From NCBI RefSeq assembly GCF_035222275.1, contig NW_026946359.1, positions 2,232,001 through 2,296,000 of the forward strand: a DNA stretch of 64,000 nucleotides, in the 5' to 3' direction. This DNA comes from Podospora bellae-mahoneyi. Its lineage: Eukaryota > Ascomycota > Sordariomycetes > Sordariales > Podosporaceae. The notes beneath the pieces were generated by a model. That model saw only the letters and a program-made list of their open reading frames with translations. It made no database searches and was not told the origin of the DNA. Positions 30,965 to 43,798 of the stretch are shown here, piece by piece. How positions within the stretch are numbered: the stretch's first letter is position 1; each line of letters begins with the position of its first letter. Both the position numbers and the translations under genes were made by a program.

Positions 30965-33329
30965 AGTCGGCCACTTTCCGGAGCGATCGTGTTTGGATAC
31001 GAGAAGCGTGGGGTCTAAGGAGCGATGTATCCAGGGAGGATAGGATAAGTAAAAAGGACGGCTACTTTCAGATGGAGATGTTCGGGTATACGCAGAAAAC
31101 CGAGTCAACGATTGAAACGACCCGCAGTGTCGAGATGCTGTGTGGTCCTTATGCCGACAAGGAGAAGCGCATAGATGGCCGGGATGCGGCAGGAAAGCCA
31201 GAGCACTTCCAAAGCATAAACGCGCCGCGGACTTGGGAGGAGCGTATTCGACCGTGGACACTGGGCTGAAGACGGCGATGGTTGTTTGGTGAACGGACGG
31301 AGCAACCGGTAGACAACCGTGCTGGAGGTACCTTGGTATGGCCCTTGGCTAGACTGGCCAAATCGAAGAAGCAACGCCCAAAAGTTTAAAAAGCTCCACA
31401 GCACTCAGCTTGAATCGTCTGATATGGAGCCAAGCACAAAAAAATGGGAAAGCGCAAATGGGCTGGCAACTTCGATCAAGTTCGGTCTTGGTGATCCACG
31501 TGCGGGTGGGCAGTGTTGTTTGCCCTGACTGACGTTCTCTTCAATATCACGACGAAGACTCGTGACTGGCAGACAGAAGGCCCGAACCTGTTCCTGCTTT
31601 CGACTCGCCCAGCAGTGACACTAGTCCAAGGCCATTTCCTGTCCAATTCCGGCTTGGATATCTTCCAGTTTCCGCTTATCAAGGAGGCTCAGTGATGTGA
31701 GGCGGTCTAACGATCACAGTTGGACGTCGTGTGGCGATGTGTCAAAAAACAGCAACAGACTTGCTCCTCGCCATAATCTTTCGGGGATGCTGATTTGCGT
31801 GCTTCCGCGTGGAAGTTCAGAAAAGGCCGACCAGCGTTTTCTCCCGGTGCCGAAAAAGATAGCCCCAAGCCTTCCAAAGTCAATTGCAAAAGATGAAATC
31901 GGAGAAAAAGCATTGGGAAGCAGGCGGAACAGGGACCGCGTTGAGAAGTGCGGCGGCGGATCACGGCACCAAAAAAACCCACCGCATGCAACCACTGCAA
32001 GCCCCGCTGCCCTGCAACACACCACTGGAAAGGTGTTCCCTTCCCCAGCGCACCGGTCCTCGGCAGAGGGGTGGTGACCTGGTTGAGCCCTGGAAAAAGT
32101 CACGATGGGCCAATAAAGTCGATACAGACCCCTAGCCCCAAGATCGATAATTGACGAGCCTAGCCTTTCTCAGGGCTACACCAGCACGGGACTAGCGTCG
32201 GGATGTGCGATTTCCCCTTGGAGTTGGTGGGTGAGGCGTTGCCGTCAAACCGGGTCAGTCGCGTGAACCCTCGCTGCAGGATGCGCCCAGTTCAATTAAT
32301 TTATCCAAACCGTAACAATATTTCCCAAACCTGTCCCCCAAAAAAGTCTCAGATGCGGGTGTCGCTGAAAAGGAGAAGGTAACTACAGTCGGGGAGTCGG
32401 AGAGAACCTGGCTGCACAGATAGAGAAATCCCAAACGCGAAAAGAGAAGAGGGTGCTGCGGCAGATGCACAACATTGGATGTACAATGACGTACTGCCCT
32501 ATGTTCTGGACCAACCCATCACTTTAGAGCTGTTGAAAGCCCTTAGGATATATCACAACAAAACCAGTGGGAAGATGCCACCTTCTACTTGATGATGTCT
32601 TCACGGTAAGAGATGCCAGGCTACCTATCCGTAAGCATCTTCCTATCGCATTCCTGGGGAATAAAAATCTGGTTCAAGAAAACCACATGTTGCAAGTCAA
32701 TCACAACCATGTCAGATTCGGGACGCGCCAAGAGCGTTGAAAGCAGCCACATGCCCCCTCCCCCCCCCCTTCCATCTTCACAAATCTCTTGGCCCTGAAT
32801 CCCAAAAATGAGACCTTCTCCACACAAACTTTTTGGTCTACTAGTCTATCCTTTTGTAAACTACTTCAAGATACTTATTTTCCCTGCTGGCCAGACCGGT
32901 GGTGATTCACACCACCGGAGTCAGCAGTTGTTGAGAGATAAGCGTTTACGCCATCTGCTCGTGTTCTTTGAGCACACTCAGACGACTATGTTTCAGTTAC
33001 GCCTTCATTCAGGCACACCGAAGGTTACCACAACCATAAAATACTCCAACTTCCCTCAGCTGTGCTACAACAAACATTGCTCCCGAGCTGCCATAACTAT
33101 TAGAATGGCACCTCCAGAAGAACTCTCCAACGGCATGAAAACAGTAGAAGCAAAATTATGACAACCCCATCCTCTCTGTATTCTGTAATTCCTGTATACC
33201 TGTATCAACTTCAAAAGCCTGTATGATATCACTTCCCACCCTTGACATCAAACCACCTTTTCCAGAACGCCTATGAAACTCAAATTCATTTGGCCCTTTC
33301 TACCAAGTCCATTACGCCAAGGGGCTCGT
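30965..33329. promoter_or_regulatory. Long gene-poor stretch
   Basis: About 2.37 kb upstream of the unrecognised minus-strand gene and downstream of the phosphoinositide phosphatase stop. Frames at 31697-32103 on both strands are shadows of each other with no family match. A C-run at 32757-32769 is the only simple repeat. No RNA gene or transposon is recognised. Confidence 0.4.
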
Positions 33330-36300
33330 TCAAGTTGAAGGCTTCAAAGCCTCCCAGCCGCCAACTTCAACACCGGTATCATCCCCTAACAGGTCGACCG
33401 TCGATGTCATCGCCGACTTCCTAGGCGCCGGTGGCGGAGGGGGGGTCTGCTTCACAGTCTGTGGTTGCGCTGCCGTAGCAAGCGGTTTGCGAATAGGTAG
33501 CTGCGGTCTCCGCTCAATCCCACCTGTCTGGCCTGCCAAACCCGGGAGCGGTATGCCTCCAGCGGGTGTTGAGCGTCCTGAAGAGGCGATGCTGGCACCA
33601 GTGTTTGCTCGTCGGGGCAGTTGTGGTGGCGGTGGGAACTCATCTCTCAAACTCACGTTGCTAGAGGGGGGACCGTTCGAGAAAGACCCGGAAACCGTCG
33701 AGGTTGATCGCCGAGGAGGAAAGCCTGGCAGAGGAGTCTCTAAGCTATCCTGCAAAGCTTTCAAATCCGACATCGAGCTGGAATGGTCATCTGCGTTCGG
33801 GGGAGACGACGAGGCCACAAGATGAGCTGGTTTCTTCGCTACAGGAGGTGCTGGCTTGTGTTTAATAGTTTGTTGAGCAGACTGCTGCGTGGTCTGCTGT
33901 TGTTGCTGCGGCTCCGTCGGCTTCGAAGTAAGAGGCAGAACCGGCAGTCCATTCCCCACTGGTACACGCTTTTGGTGCAGTGCGGCGGTGGGGTTATTGA
34001 CGGTTGATCCAGTACTCAAACCAGTTTGCCTGCGAGGCGGAGGTGGAGGAGGGGCCGCATCTGATTGGGTGGGCCTCGAATCCTCACTGATCGGCTTTCT
34101 TCCAACTTTGGCGGGCAGAGTGGATGGATCGAAAGGAGGGGGCAGCTTTCTTGGTGTCGTACTTGATGCCGAAGACGAGAGAAGAGCAGAGACATTAACA
34201 TGCTCAAATGGCGAAGTTGACATGCTTGAGAAGGATGATAAACGAGATTCAGATCTTGGGACATTAACCCAATCCGGCTCATCCGTTGGCGCATACGGGT
34301 TAGTAGGACGCTTCGGGTTAAGAATCGTGATATATGCTGGGCTTTCGGGTTTGGGTGGGCTGATGTGTGAGCGTGCCATCTTTCCATTTTCAAGCCACCA
34401 TTTCTGGCGGTCTGAACTTGATGGCGGAAGCCCGGGTTCGATAGCCTCATACCCGATCAAGTCTTCTTCATCCGACTCCTCTGTGGCAAGGTTTGCTGTT
34501 TCTCCGCCTACTTCGGCTCTCCGTCGCTCGTAGATCTGGCGACTAATCTTTTCTCGCAACCTTTCATTGACGATATCGACCTTGCATTCGAAGATGGCAT
34601 ACACGGGCCGGTGATCAGAGAAGCGCAGGGGAGCCGAGTTGTAGGCCAGCTGCCGGAGATTTGTCCCCTTGCGCAAAATGCGGTCTGTCCATGCTGGTAT
34701 GCGTGCTTTCTCCCTATTCGAGTTATCAGTAACTGGCCTCACAACTATCGCCTGTGTCAGTCGGAACTTACGAGCTGTCAAAGTCATCAGTACCAACATC
34801 ATACTTGTACGTTGGCATAAACATGATTCGTGCCTCGGAGTAGTACTGGAAAGCGAGCCCGGCCACCATTTGCAGATTTAGCTGGTCGTTTTCGAACAAC
34901 CTCTCTAAATCCCTTTGCCTGACCAACTCCTTTGCCGGTTCAAGGCCTAGGCCAATACGGTAGTTGAAGTCACCAAACCATATGACAGAGTCTACGTTTC
35001 GTTGTTAGCAATGTTACCTTTTGAAGAGGTTGGGTCGCCAAACTGACCGTGATCCGCAATCCCCCTGTTTCTCTGGAACCGGAGACCTTGGTCAATGGTA
35101 GCATAGTCTCTATTCCGCTCATCGTAGTTGGCAAACCCAGCTGCGAGGTGAGCCGTGACGAAGCAGATTGGAGTATTGGCGAAATCCAGCCGAATAGCAA
35201 CAGCTCCCTTGTTGCCTGCCATGCCCGACATTCCTGTCTTCTTGACGCTTCCTTCAACGTTCTTGATGTGATGGAGCACGGAGGCTTTCACAAAGATGAA
35301 CAACGCAGCCCCCACAAGCTGTCCGCTCCGCAGTAACACATACTTTTCGTCCTCTTCTCGGCTGTAATTGTGGTTCAAGGTTCTCTTAATAGCCTGCTCC
35401 CACATTTGTTTTCTCGTTGGGTCGCTGTTCATGATCTGCTGCGGGTTGAGCTCAACAATCTCCTGGAAGCCAATGGCAATGATTTCTGGCTGTTTGGACC
35501 GAGCCTCAGGGGGACAAAGCCACACTGACAAGTCCTCATCGATACCGTCCGTGCGTCCGTTCAGGTTGAAGGTCCCAACCAAGATGTTTATCGTCTCGTT
35601 TGTAGAAAATTCGCCACTCCGGCGCTGCAGTTCGCTGGCCACGTAATCACTAATGGGATCGTATAAAACAACTGGCGCCTGTCCGACAAGTCTACCAAGA
35701 AGTGTATCGATCGTGGTTTGCCGCGCCTTATCAGTGAAATTGTTGTGGTACAGTCTGGTTGCTGACTTCCGAACATCAGCGATGGCACCCGCAAGAGACA
35801 TCTTGCCGTGACGAGTAAAAGACGACTTGAGGGCTCCGGTCCCCGCATAGATTTTCGAAAGAGAATCGCCGTTGTCTGCCCAGAGATTAGAATGCCTAGA
35901 CCAAAAGTCTGATGTTGCATATTCCCCTCTATGACCAAGGAAAGATTCAACCGCCATCTGGGAAACGATAGTTTGAATGAGGTTGGTCCTGTCCAGGCAA
36001 TCTAGACAGTTCGTGCGGAAGACACCCTCTTGCTGCAGCACCACAACATAACGGCGTGACTTTTCGGCCTTTTTTGAGCCATTGTTTTCTCCGGATTCGT
36101 CTGATTCCTGGGCAAGGTAATAGGCAAACCCATCGGCTGAGCCTTCGATGTACCGACGAATCTCGTTAGCCGCCATATAACCTTGGGGGCCCTTTGTCTC
36201 AGCATGGAAATCATACTCTGTGTCCCTCAGCAACGCATGATCCTTCGACTGCACACCTTCAGGTCGGCTGAGAGGACAGTTACGAATGCCAACTCGATAT

Positions 36301-37566
36301 AAGTTTGTGAGTTCGAATTCGCCCGGCTTGTTGGTTGCCAGAAGGTTGATAACATGAACGGCCCCATACGCCTTCTCCAGATCAGCAAAATGCTTGTCAA
36401 AAGCGGGTTGAGTTCCATCTGCGGACCGAGTGATGGTGATCTTTTGTTGGTTTGGAAGGAGCACAGCAGCCTGTTCCCAAAACACGGGCACAGAACCGCG
36501 GACCTGAACGTATGAGAAAACAACACCTCGTGGGCTCCAGTATGTCGTCTCGGTCTCGACAAAATTGGCCACGTTGCCGTCGTCGTCGATACCACGCGCG
36601 TTGAAGCGTGTCCCGGCCCTCTTACAAGAAAGACGGGAGGTGACGGTCAAATACGAGGGTAACCCTGTCTTTCCGGCTCTCAGGGGGGCAGAGCTTTGTG
36701 GGATAGCCCAGCTTCTGCAGAAACCTCGAATAGCCGAAGTTAGGATCCTCGAGGCATCGAGGTCCTCTTTTGCCTGCTCTTGCAAGCGGGAACGGAACTC
36801 GACAAGTGGGCGGATCATGAACGAATTCCACAAAAACGACTCGTCAAAATTGTCAATGTTGAATGCTTCAGCATCTGCCGGTCTGTGATACTGTTAGTAT
36901 TGTCTTGGAGGTGCACACAACCAAACGTGAAACAAACCTGTCTTGCATCCGATTTGTGACATCAAAATCGGTGCTGTAGTAGAATGTACCATTGCTGAGT
37001 AGCTTTTGCAACTCCTGGCAAGGGTGCTCCGCGATTTGATTTCTTCCCAAGCCCTGACCATACACAGACGCTGCATCGGAATCAGCATCATTGTAGGGAT
37101 CGAGAGCAACAATGTCGTCGTATTCAGCCGAGTTTAAGCAAAAGAACTGAACCGCCTCTATCCTCTCCACAGTTTCCCCGGGCCGTATTGTCGCGACTCT
37201 CGATGCCTGTGTAATAACACACAGGAATACATCGCGCCCGATAGATATCAACCCCAAAGTTCCGTATATTGGTCTCGGTGTGAGAGGTCGATAGTCGTCC
37301 AGCAAATTATGCGACTTTGGTGAGAATTCGACCATACATTTGGTCGAGAGGCTGTCGAAGGTGTTTGTGCGTGTGCGAGCAGAAATTAGACCGAACCCAT
37401 CGGCACCGTCGTTTGCTGCTGTGCTATGTCGTAGGATGAGGGCGTGCGTATTGGAGGCTATCGCAATGGCTCGGTGGGGGTAATCGCGGATGAGGATTTG
37501 GCTCGACTTCTCAGGAGAGGGAGGTTGGCCAGCCCACAGGGCCGATGATGAAGTGCTGTAATCCAT
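33330..37566 (-). CDS. Synaptojanin-like Sac1 / inositol 5-phosphatase
   Basis: Dual phosphoinositide phosphatase of the Inp51-53 type, acting on PI(4,5)P2 and monophosphates at the plasma membrane and endosomes. Exons 37566-36938, 36882-35048, 34991-34772 and 34713-33330 give 1,355 residues. The N-terminal Sac domain ends with the catalytic CLDCLDRTN motif (~residue 510). The 5-phosphatase domain begins at NILVGTFNLNGRT (~640) and carries WFGDFNYRIG, PAWTDRIL and FSDHRPVYA, the standard metal and phosphate ligands. The last ~400 residues are Pro/Ser-rich with poly-Pro and poly-Gln, suited to SH3 binding in endocytic patches. All three introns are 56-58 nt and keep phase. Both catalytic centres look intact. 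Confidence 0.94.
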
Positions 37567-38987
37567 CTCTCTTTCGGGTCGAATCTTTGAGATCGAGCCT
37601 TCGATTCGACGTGCGCAACCGGCTTAGGCCCGGGAAGGGACAGCGGGAAGATGACGGTAGATGGCAACTGGTGGGGAGCTCATGGCGTCCCCGCTCACCA
37701 AGTTACAACAAATACCCTTACGTGGTTTGCAAGCTTGGGAGAGAGGCACCTGAAGATGCTAGCAGAAAAATTCGAAAAGCAGTGAATAATCGAAGGTTGC
37801 CGAATGCTTCGACTTTCAGCCCCCCTGACAAGTTGCGGATGTGGTGTAGCGTAGTGTAAAGGTGGAACTTGACCCGACTCTGCTCTGCTACAGACCATGG
37901 TGTTGAACTGACGCCCAGTACCGGGCAGGTCTAAGCGCTATGGCCTATGCGTTGCTGGGCATTTTCAGCTGGGACTTCTCAGCCCTGTGTTACAGAGCCG
38001 CACGGAAGAAGTGGGGCAACCAATGGGAATCAGCATGATTCGGAGTGAATCAAGAGCGCCGTGGTGGGTGGGAAGAGGCAGCTTTCTGCTTTGAGCATGT
38101 TGACTGACGACAGCCGTTCAGAGGACATGGGGGGATAATATCGGTTGTTAAGACGACAGACATAAGAGAAGCAGTGTGTTTCAGAAATACGGCTGGTCTT
38201 GAGCTTAGTCCTGGACCTCTCTCCAGCACATCCACACAACATGGACCGAGACAAAATTCCACTATATCTAGCAGCGAAACTATCTACTTGAGGACGTCCC
38301 ACGGTAAACCATAAAGTACTGAACGAGTCTCTTCAATTCCACGCCGTCTGTTTTTAGTGCCCGAGACATAGTGGTTGCTGGTACACCAGCAGCTCACTGG
38401 CCACAAGCATCTCGACGACAGCGAGAACTCGAAGGTGAAAGAGAAGAAGAAATTATTGTCATGTAGACTGGTGGCTTCAGATTGCATCAATGGTGAGATC
38501 ATACCCTCCTATTGGGGGGTCATCCTCTTCCTATCATATTTTGATTTTGTCATCATCACTAGCCTGATGAAAAAAGAGAGAAGGAAAATTGAGACGGGCT
38601 CGAAAAAGTGTGTTATATGTGCACACTATGATTACCTAAGGAGGTCCATGCGCCACCCATTGAAGAGCGGCCCCACCTTCCAGCCGGAACGCGCCAAAAA
38701 AGTGGACCAATGTGTGCATCTGCCTCTGGGGTGCTGGCTGCTTTTTTGCGCCTGTGTTGCTGCTTCATCTTCCAGCCCCTTCATTCCAGCTCTGTCTCTT
38801 CCGCTCACCCATCCGACGAAGCCTTTATCATCGCGGTTCAAACGGTTCAGTACCTTCGATCATTGCAGACGATTATTCTTTTTTCCAACAACCCGAGATT
38901 CAGCAAGTAGCTGTGTAAATACTTGCTCCATTCACCAAGCCTCGCCAGCCCTACTGCATCACCTCGCACACCACAACATCCGCAGCG
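37567..38987. promoter_or_regulatory. Divergent promoter, Sac1/5-phosphatase and Prp39
   Basis: 1.42 kb between start codons pointing apart. CCAAT pentamers occur at about 38019 and 38705. A 208-codon frame at 38375-39001 runs across the Prp39 start in another frame and is not protein-like. The leader before 38988 is C-rich. Confidence 0.4.
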
Positions 38988-41275
38988 ATGGGCGACTTTA
39001 ATAATTATGGCGGAACCGATGAGGAGAATTCGGAGATTGCCCGCCTCACTGCCGACGTCGTAAGTAATGAATAACCCGCCTACTTTTCAAGGCAATGCAT
39101 CTAACTTCATTGCGCACGCAGGAAGCCGACACGGACAACTTTGAGAACTGGGAGAAGTTGATCCGCGCATGTGAGAGCCTTGACGGCGGTCTCAACCGGA
39201 ATTCCAGTCCCCAAGCACTAGCTACACTTCGCAACTCTTACGACCGCTTCCTTCTCAAATTCCCCCTCCTGTTTGGCTACTGGAAGAAGTACGCCGACCT
39301 CGAGTTCAACATCGCTGGGCCCGAATCGGCCGAGATTGTCTACGAGAGAGGTTGCGCCAGCATCACCAACTCGGTTGACCTCTGGACCGAATATTGCTCT
39401 TTCAAGATGGAAACGACCCACATCCCCCACCTTGTAAGAGAGTAAGTATACTTGGACATTTCCTTCCCTATCCCAAGATCCCAAGACCTTCCTCACACGC
39501 AGCAATTCTGTCATGCGATGCCGCTCGCGGCCCGCCTGCCGAACCAAGCAAAAGATACTTCGAGCCCTCAACCCTCTCGACATGGTGAGAAACACCAAGG
39601 CAGCCTCCTCCCTGCTGAGATCGTTCTCTCACATTACTTGACCAGGATCTGCTGTGCTCAGCAGATGGCTTTCCGTTCGCTGTGGCATTGTACCCGTTTT
39701 CTGTTCGCACATACCTCCGAGTTGCAGTTTGGTTGATTTGGATGGAAATGCGCCGCCTACACTTCAGATCCCCTCCTGTATTTGCCCATCCTTCCCAACC
39801 TGTCCATCCCTTCTCGATTCTGTTTACATTGTTCTAACTGATATGCTAGGCTTTTTGAGAGGGCGGCTACACACATTGGTTTAGACTTTTTGTCGCACCC
39901 CTTTTGGGATAAGTATCTGGAGTATGAAACCAGACAAGAGGCGCACGACAAGATCTTTGACATCCTCAAGCGTGTCATTCACATCCCGATGCACCAGTAC
40001 GCCCGCTACTACGAGCGATTCCGCCAACTTGCTCATACCCAGCCTCTCGAGGAGCTAGTTTCAGCAGAGGAGCTGGCCCGCTATCGTGCAGAAGTTGAGG
40101 GCGAAGCCGTTCACCTCGGTTTGCAGAAGACTGAGCTGGAGGTCGAACGGGATATCAGGGGCAAGATCGACCAGTTCTTCTACTTGACTTTCCAGAACAC
40201 TCAAACCGAGACAACAAAGCGGTGGACATACGAAGCCGAAATCAAGCGGCCATACTTTCACGTCACGGAGCTCGACCACTCACAGCTGGCCAACTGGCGC
40301 AAGTATCTCGATTTTGAAGAGGCCGAGGGAGATTACAACAGAATCGTCGTGCTGTATGAGAGATGTATGGTTACCTGCGCTCTTTATGACGAGATGTGGT
40401 TCCGGTATGCGCGCTGGATGGCTGGGCAGGAGGGCAAGGGAGAAGAGGTTAGGAACATCTACCTTCGCGCCGCTACGCTCTTCGTACCTATCAGCCGACC
40501 TGGTATCCGACTGCAGTTTGCGTATTTCGAGGAAGTGAACGACAGAGTCGATAGAGCGCGGGCCATTCATGAAGCTGTGCTGGACATACTGCCAGACAGC
40601 GTCGAGACGATCGTTTCGTGGGCTAATCTGGAACGTCGCCAGGCTGGGTTGGACGCCGCGATAGAGGTGTTGAGGGCTCAAATCGCCTCGCCTACCGTGA
40701 GCATCTACACCAAGGCAGCCTGTGTCACGGAGTGGGCTACTTTGCTTTGGAAGGTTAAAGGATCCGTTGACGAAGCTCGTGCTGCCTTTTCCAAGGACGC
40801 TGACGCCTATGCCGACAGTCGACATTTCTGGCAACAGTGGTTTGACTTTGAGCTCCAGCAGCCCACCAACAGCGAGATGGAGACCAAGCACTTGGAGCTT
40901 GTCAAGAGGGTGTTCACCCAGATGTGCACCAAGAGCCGTCTCTCCCTCGGTATCAAACAGGAGCTTGGTCGTATTTACATGAACTACCTGCAAAATCGCG
41001 GAGGCAAGGAAGCCATGAAGGATTTCCTTGATGTCGATCGACAGATGTTTGGGTATGTTAATGCGGCACTCATGGATGAAAGCAAGTTGCTAACAAAGTC
41101 CAACAGGCCTCGCTCAGTATCGTTGGCTGCCAAGGCAAAGGACGGCAAGGAAAATGGCGTGGTCCCCGAGTTGGACCCTACAAGTCGTCTAAAGGCCGAG
41201 GGCCGCTTTTACAACTACTATGAACTACACGCGGATCCGGATGAGAATGCCCAAGGACTGGCGGATTTCAACTAA
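38988..41275 (+). CDS. prp39: Pre-mRNA-processing factor Prp39
   Basis: HAT-repeat component of the U1 snRNP that helps recognise 5' splice sites. Exons 38988-39059, 39122-39441, 39850-41052 and 41107-41275 give 587 residues. HAT repeats run throughout, for example FENWEKLIRACESLD, FGYWKKYADLEFNIAG, HPFWDKYLEYE, LANWRKYLDFEEAEGD and FWQQWFDFELQQ. The length agrees with fungal Prp39. Intron 2 (39442-39849) is 408 nt, several times longer than the other introns, and contains a plausible cassette exon. Intron 3 (41053-41106) is 54 nt with perfect signals, is a multiple of three and has no stop, so retention would add 18 residues. The gene is divergent from the phosphoinositide phosphatase. Confidence 0.92.
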
Positions 41276-42501
41276 AGAAGGGCGTCGTGACAGCAAGAGT
41301 AATTTCAGATAATTCACATTATGCAGTTCTTGGGCGGCGGTTTTTTTTGGATGATCCAGCCGGCCGAAATGTGCCCTTGGTTGGCGTGCTCAGGCTGTCA
41401 TTTCATGATTTATTGCGAATATTTTGACGGATAGAGTCCAAAGGTTGTCTCTATGGAAAAGCAGGTATGGTAATTCGGGTCCTAGTTTCTCTCACAGTTG
41501 TCTCGCCTTTAGGTTGCCCTGACGGGGGGACTTGTATGTAGTTTATATAAATAACAATATTTCAACCATGCCTTCATATGCCTGCCCTTGACTACCTGCG
41601 CCCCAACATCCCAGTGAACTCGTGAGCAAGTTCCACAGAGAGAAGAAATGGAAATTCTCTCAAGCTTGGCATCACGTACATATCCCGGTAGTTGGAAGGG
41701 TCGGTGTCAAGATTGCCGGAGCATCGCGAGATTTTCGTCGTTGAGGGCGCTTAGTAAGGCCCTCCAGTCCCCGGTTGCCACTTACACGGCTGCGAGGCTC
41801 AAACTTGGCGTGGTCGGAGATCCGAGGTGCTGACACATCATTTGCCTCCCACGTTTTGAGCGCTTGATGGGATACCCACGCCTTTGCCTTGACACGTGCG
41901 TTCGCGTCTTGTACGCAGTCGGGCCAGCTCAGATGATGACACGTCTGGCCTCGACTCGTGGTGACAGACACTGTGTAAGGCAGGCAAACATCAGATAATG
42001 CCCAGAGATGCGGAACCAAGATTCCGCAGGCGAGGCCAGGAATTATCCTCGACATGAAACTATGACAAACCATTACCCTCAGATAACCCTGATGCGGTGG
42101 GAGAAGCGTGACTACTGCAGGCCCATCCCCATATCTTTTTTCCATCATGGACGGAGGGCGGCGGCATCGGGATCCCTTCCCTATCGGCGTCTAGATCGGA
42201 GTAAGCCGTTATCTCCTTGGACCCTGGCTTGTCTCACTGTTTTTTGATCGACCCACTGTGGGTTCTGGGGACCACTGGGGAACGGCTGTCAACCACTCAC
42301 GGCTGGGCTATATAATTTTCGATGTGATTCTACCCTATCCATTGGTAAAAGCCGAGCCTGCGTCCCGGTTGTCCTCTCCTTTCTGGTTATTTACGCATAT
42401 CTCTCTCCCATCACGCCTTCGTTTGTCAATTGCTTCCTTCCTTCTTTTCTTGTTCTCTCCCTTTGCCTATCCGTCAGCCAGCGTTGTTGGAATCACTCAA
42501 G
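41276..42501. promoter_or_regulatory. Prp39 3' end and cytochrome c peroxidase promoter
   Basis: 1.2 kb between co-oriented genes. A TATATAAT box at 42309-42316 lies ~190 bp before the donor of the 5' UTR intron, a good position for the peroxidase core promoter. A pyrimidine-rich leader follows (42370-42480). No gene is seen in the upstream part. Confidence 0.5.
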
Positions 42502-42672
42502 GTATGCTCTTTCCCAATATTTTAGGCCAGAATGTCATCTCAGCTTGTTGCCCCGCGATATCCGGTCCATCGTCGACCCCCACATCCAACGTTCTGGCTA
42601 GCAACCGTTATTTCAACACCGCTTGATAGCGATATTTGGTCCTGAACGGTGTACTAACTGAGACTTTCACAG
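42502..42672 (+). other. ccp1: 5' UTR intron of cytochrome c peroxidase
   Basis: CAAG/GTATGC donor at 42502, perfect TACTAAC branch point at 42652-42658, and a CACAG acceptor touching the ATG at 42673. The 171-nt intron would remove the only long non-pyrimidine segment between the leader and the coding start. Confidence 0.75.
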
Positions 42673-43798
42673 ATGGCCTCTGCTACTCGCACCTTCGCCC
42701 GCGCTCTGCGCACCTCTGCTCGCCCGGCTATCAACGCCGCTCCCCGCGCCGCTTTCCGTCAGAGCGCCCGCTTCTACTCCGCCAAGCCCACCGGTGGCAG
42801 CTCCAGCAACGGCCTCCTCTACGGCCTTGCCGGTGCCGGTCTCCTCGGCGGTGGTGCTTTCTACCTCTACAACAACGACAGCAACGTCGCCCCCAAGCTG
42901 TTCGTCCCCAAGTTTGAGGACTACCAGAAGGTGTACAACGAGATTGCCAGCCGTCTTGAGGAGAAGGAGGACTACGATGATGGCAGCTACGGCCCCGTTC
43001 TCGTCCGTCTCGCTTGGCACGCCAGCGGTACCTACGACAAGGAGACCGGCACTGGTGGCAGCAACGGCGCCACTATGCGCTTCTCTCCCGAGAGCGACCA
43101 CGGTGCAAACGCTGGTCTCAAGGCTGCCCGTGACTTCCTTGAGCCTGTGAAGGGTAAGTTGAGACAACAGAAGAGAGACTTGCAGAATAACGAACTAACA
43201 CTCTTTGACAGCCAAGTTCCCCTGGATCACCTACTCCGATCTTTGGATTCTTGCTGGTGTTTGCGCCATCCAGGAGATGATGGGCCCCACCATCCCCTAC
43301 CGTGCCGGCCGCCAGGACCGTGACGTTGCTGCCTGCACTCCTGATGGCCGTCTTCCCGATGCCGCTCAGGCCCAGGACCACCTCCGAAACATCTTTTACC
43401 GCATGGGCTTCAACGACCAGGAGATCGTTGCTCTCTGCGGTGCCCACGCTCTTGGCCGCTGCCACACCGACCGCTCCGGCTACTCGGGCCCCTGGACCTT
43501 CTCCCCTACCGTCCTGACCAACGACTACTACAAGCTTCTCCTTGAGGAGAAGTGGCAGTGGAAGAAGTGGAACGGCCCCAAGCAGTATGAGGACAAGAAG
43601 ACACAGACCCTCATGATGCTTCCTGCCGACATGGCCATCATTCAGGACAAGAAGTTCAAGGAGTGGGTCAAGGTTTACGCCGCCGACAACGACAAGTTCT
43701 TCGAGGACTTCTCCGCCGTCGTCAAGAAGCTTTTTGAGCTTGGTGTTCCCTTCAAGGAGGGCACTGAGACCTGGACCTTCAAGCCCGTCAACGCCTAA
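42673..43798 (+). CDS. ccp1: Cytochrome c peroxidase, mitochondrial
   Basis: Haem peroxidase of the intermembrane space that reduces H2O2 with electrons from cytochrome c. Exons 42673-43153 and 43212-43798 (58-nt intron, GTAAGT) give 355 residues. A bipartite presequence is visible: an Arg/Ala/Ser-rich matrix signal at 1-38, then a hydrophobic sorting segment ([20 protein letters not shown]). Catalytic residues follow in [12 protein letters not shown] (distal Arg, Trp, His), the proximal His in [12 protein letters not shown], and the Trp radical site in [14 protein letters not shown]. The end TWTFKPVNA is family-like. Codons are almost all C-ending with no skew switch, indicating strong expression. 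A 5' UTR intron precedes the ATG. Confidence 0.96.

Noticed and set aside
31948-32154. CNHCKPRC string suggesting a zinc cluster
   Set aside because: Only part of a Zn2Cys6 pattern, no further cysteines at the right spacing, and no open frame to support a regulator.
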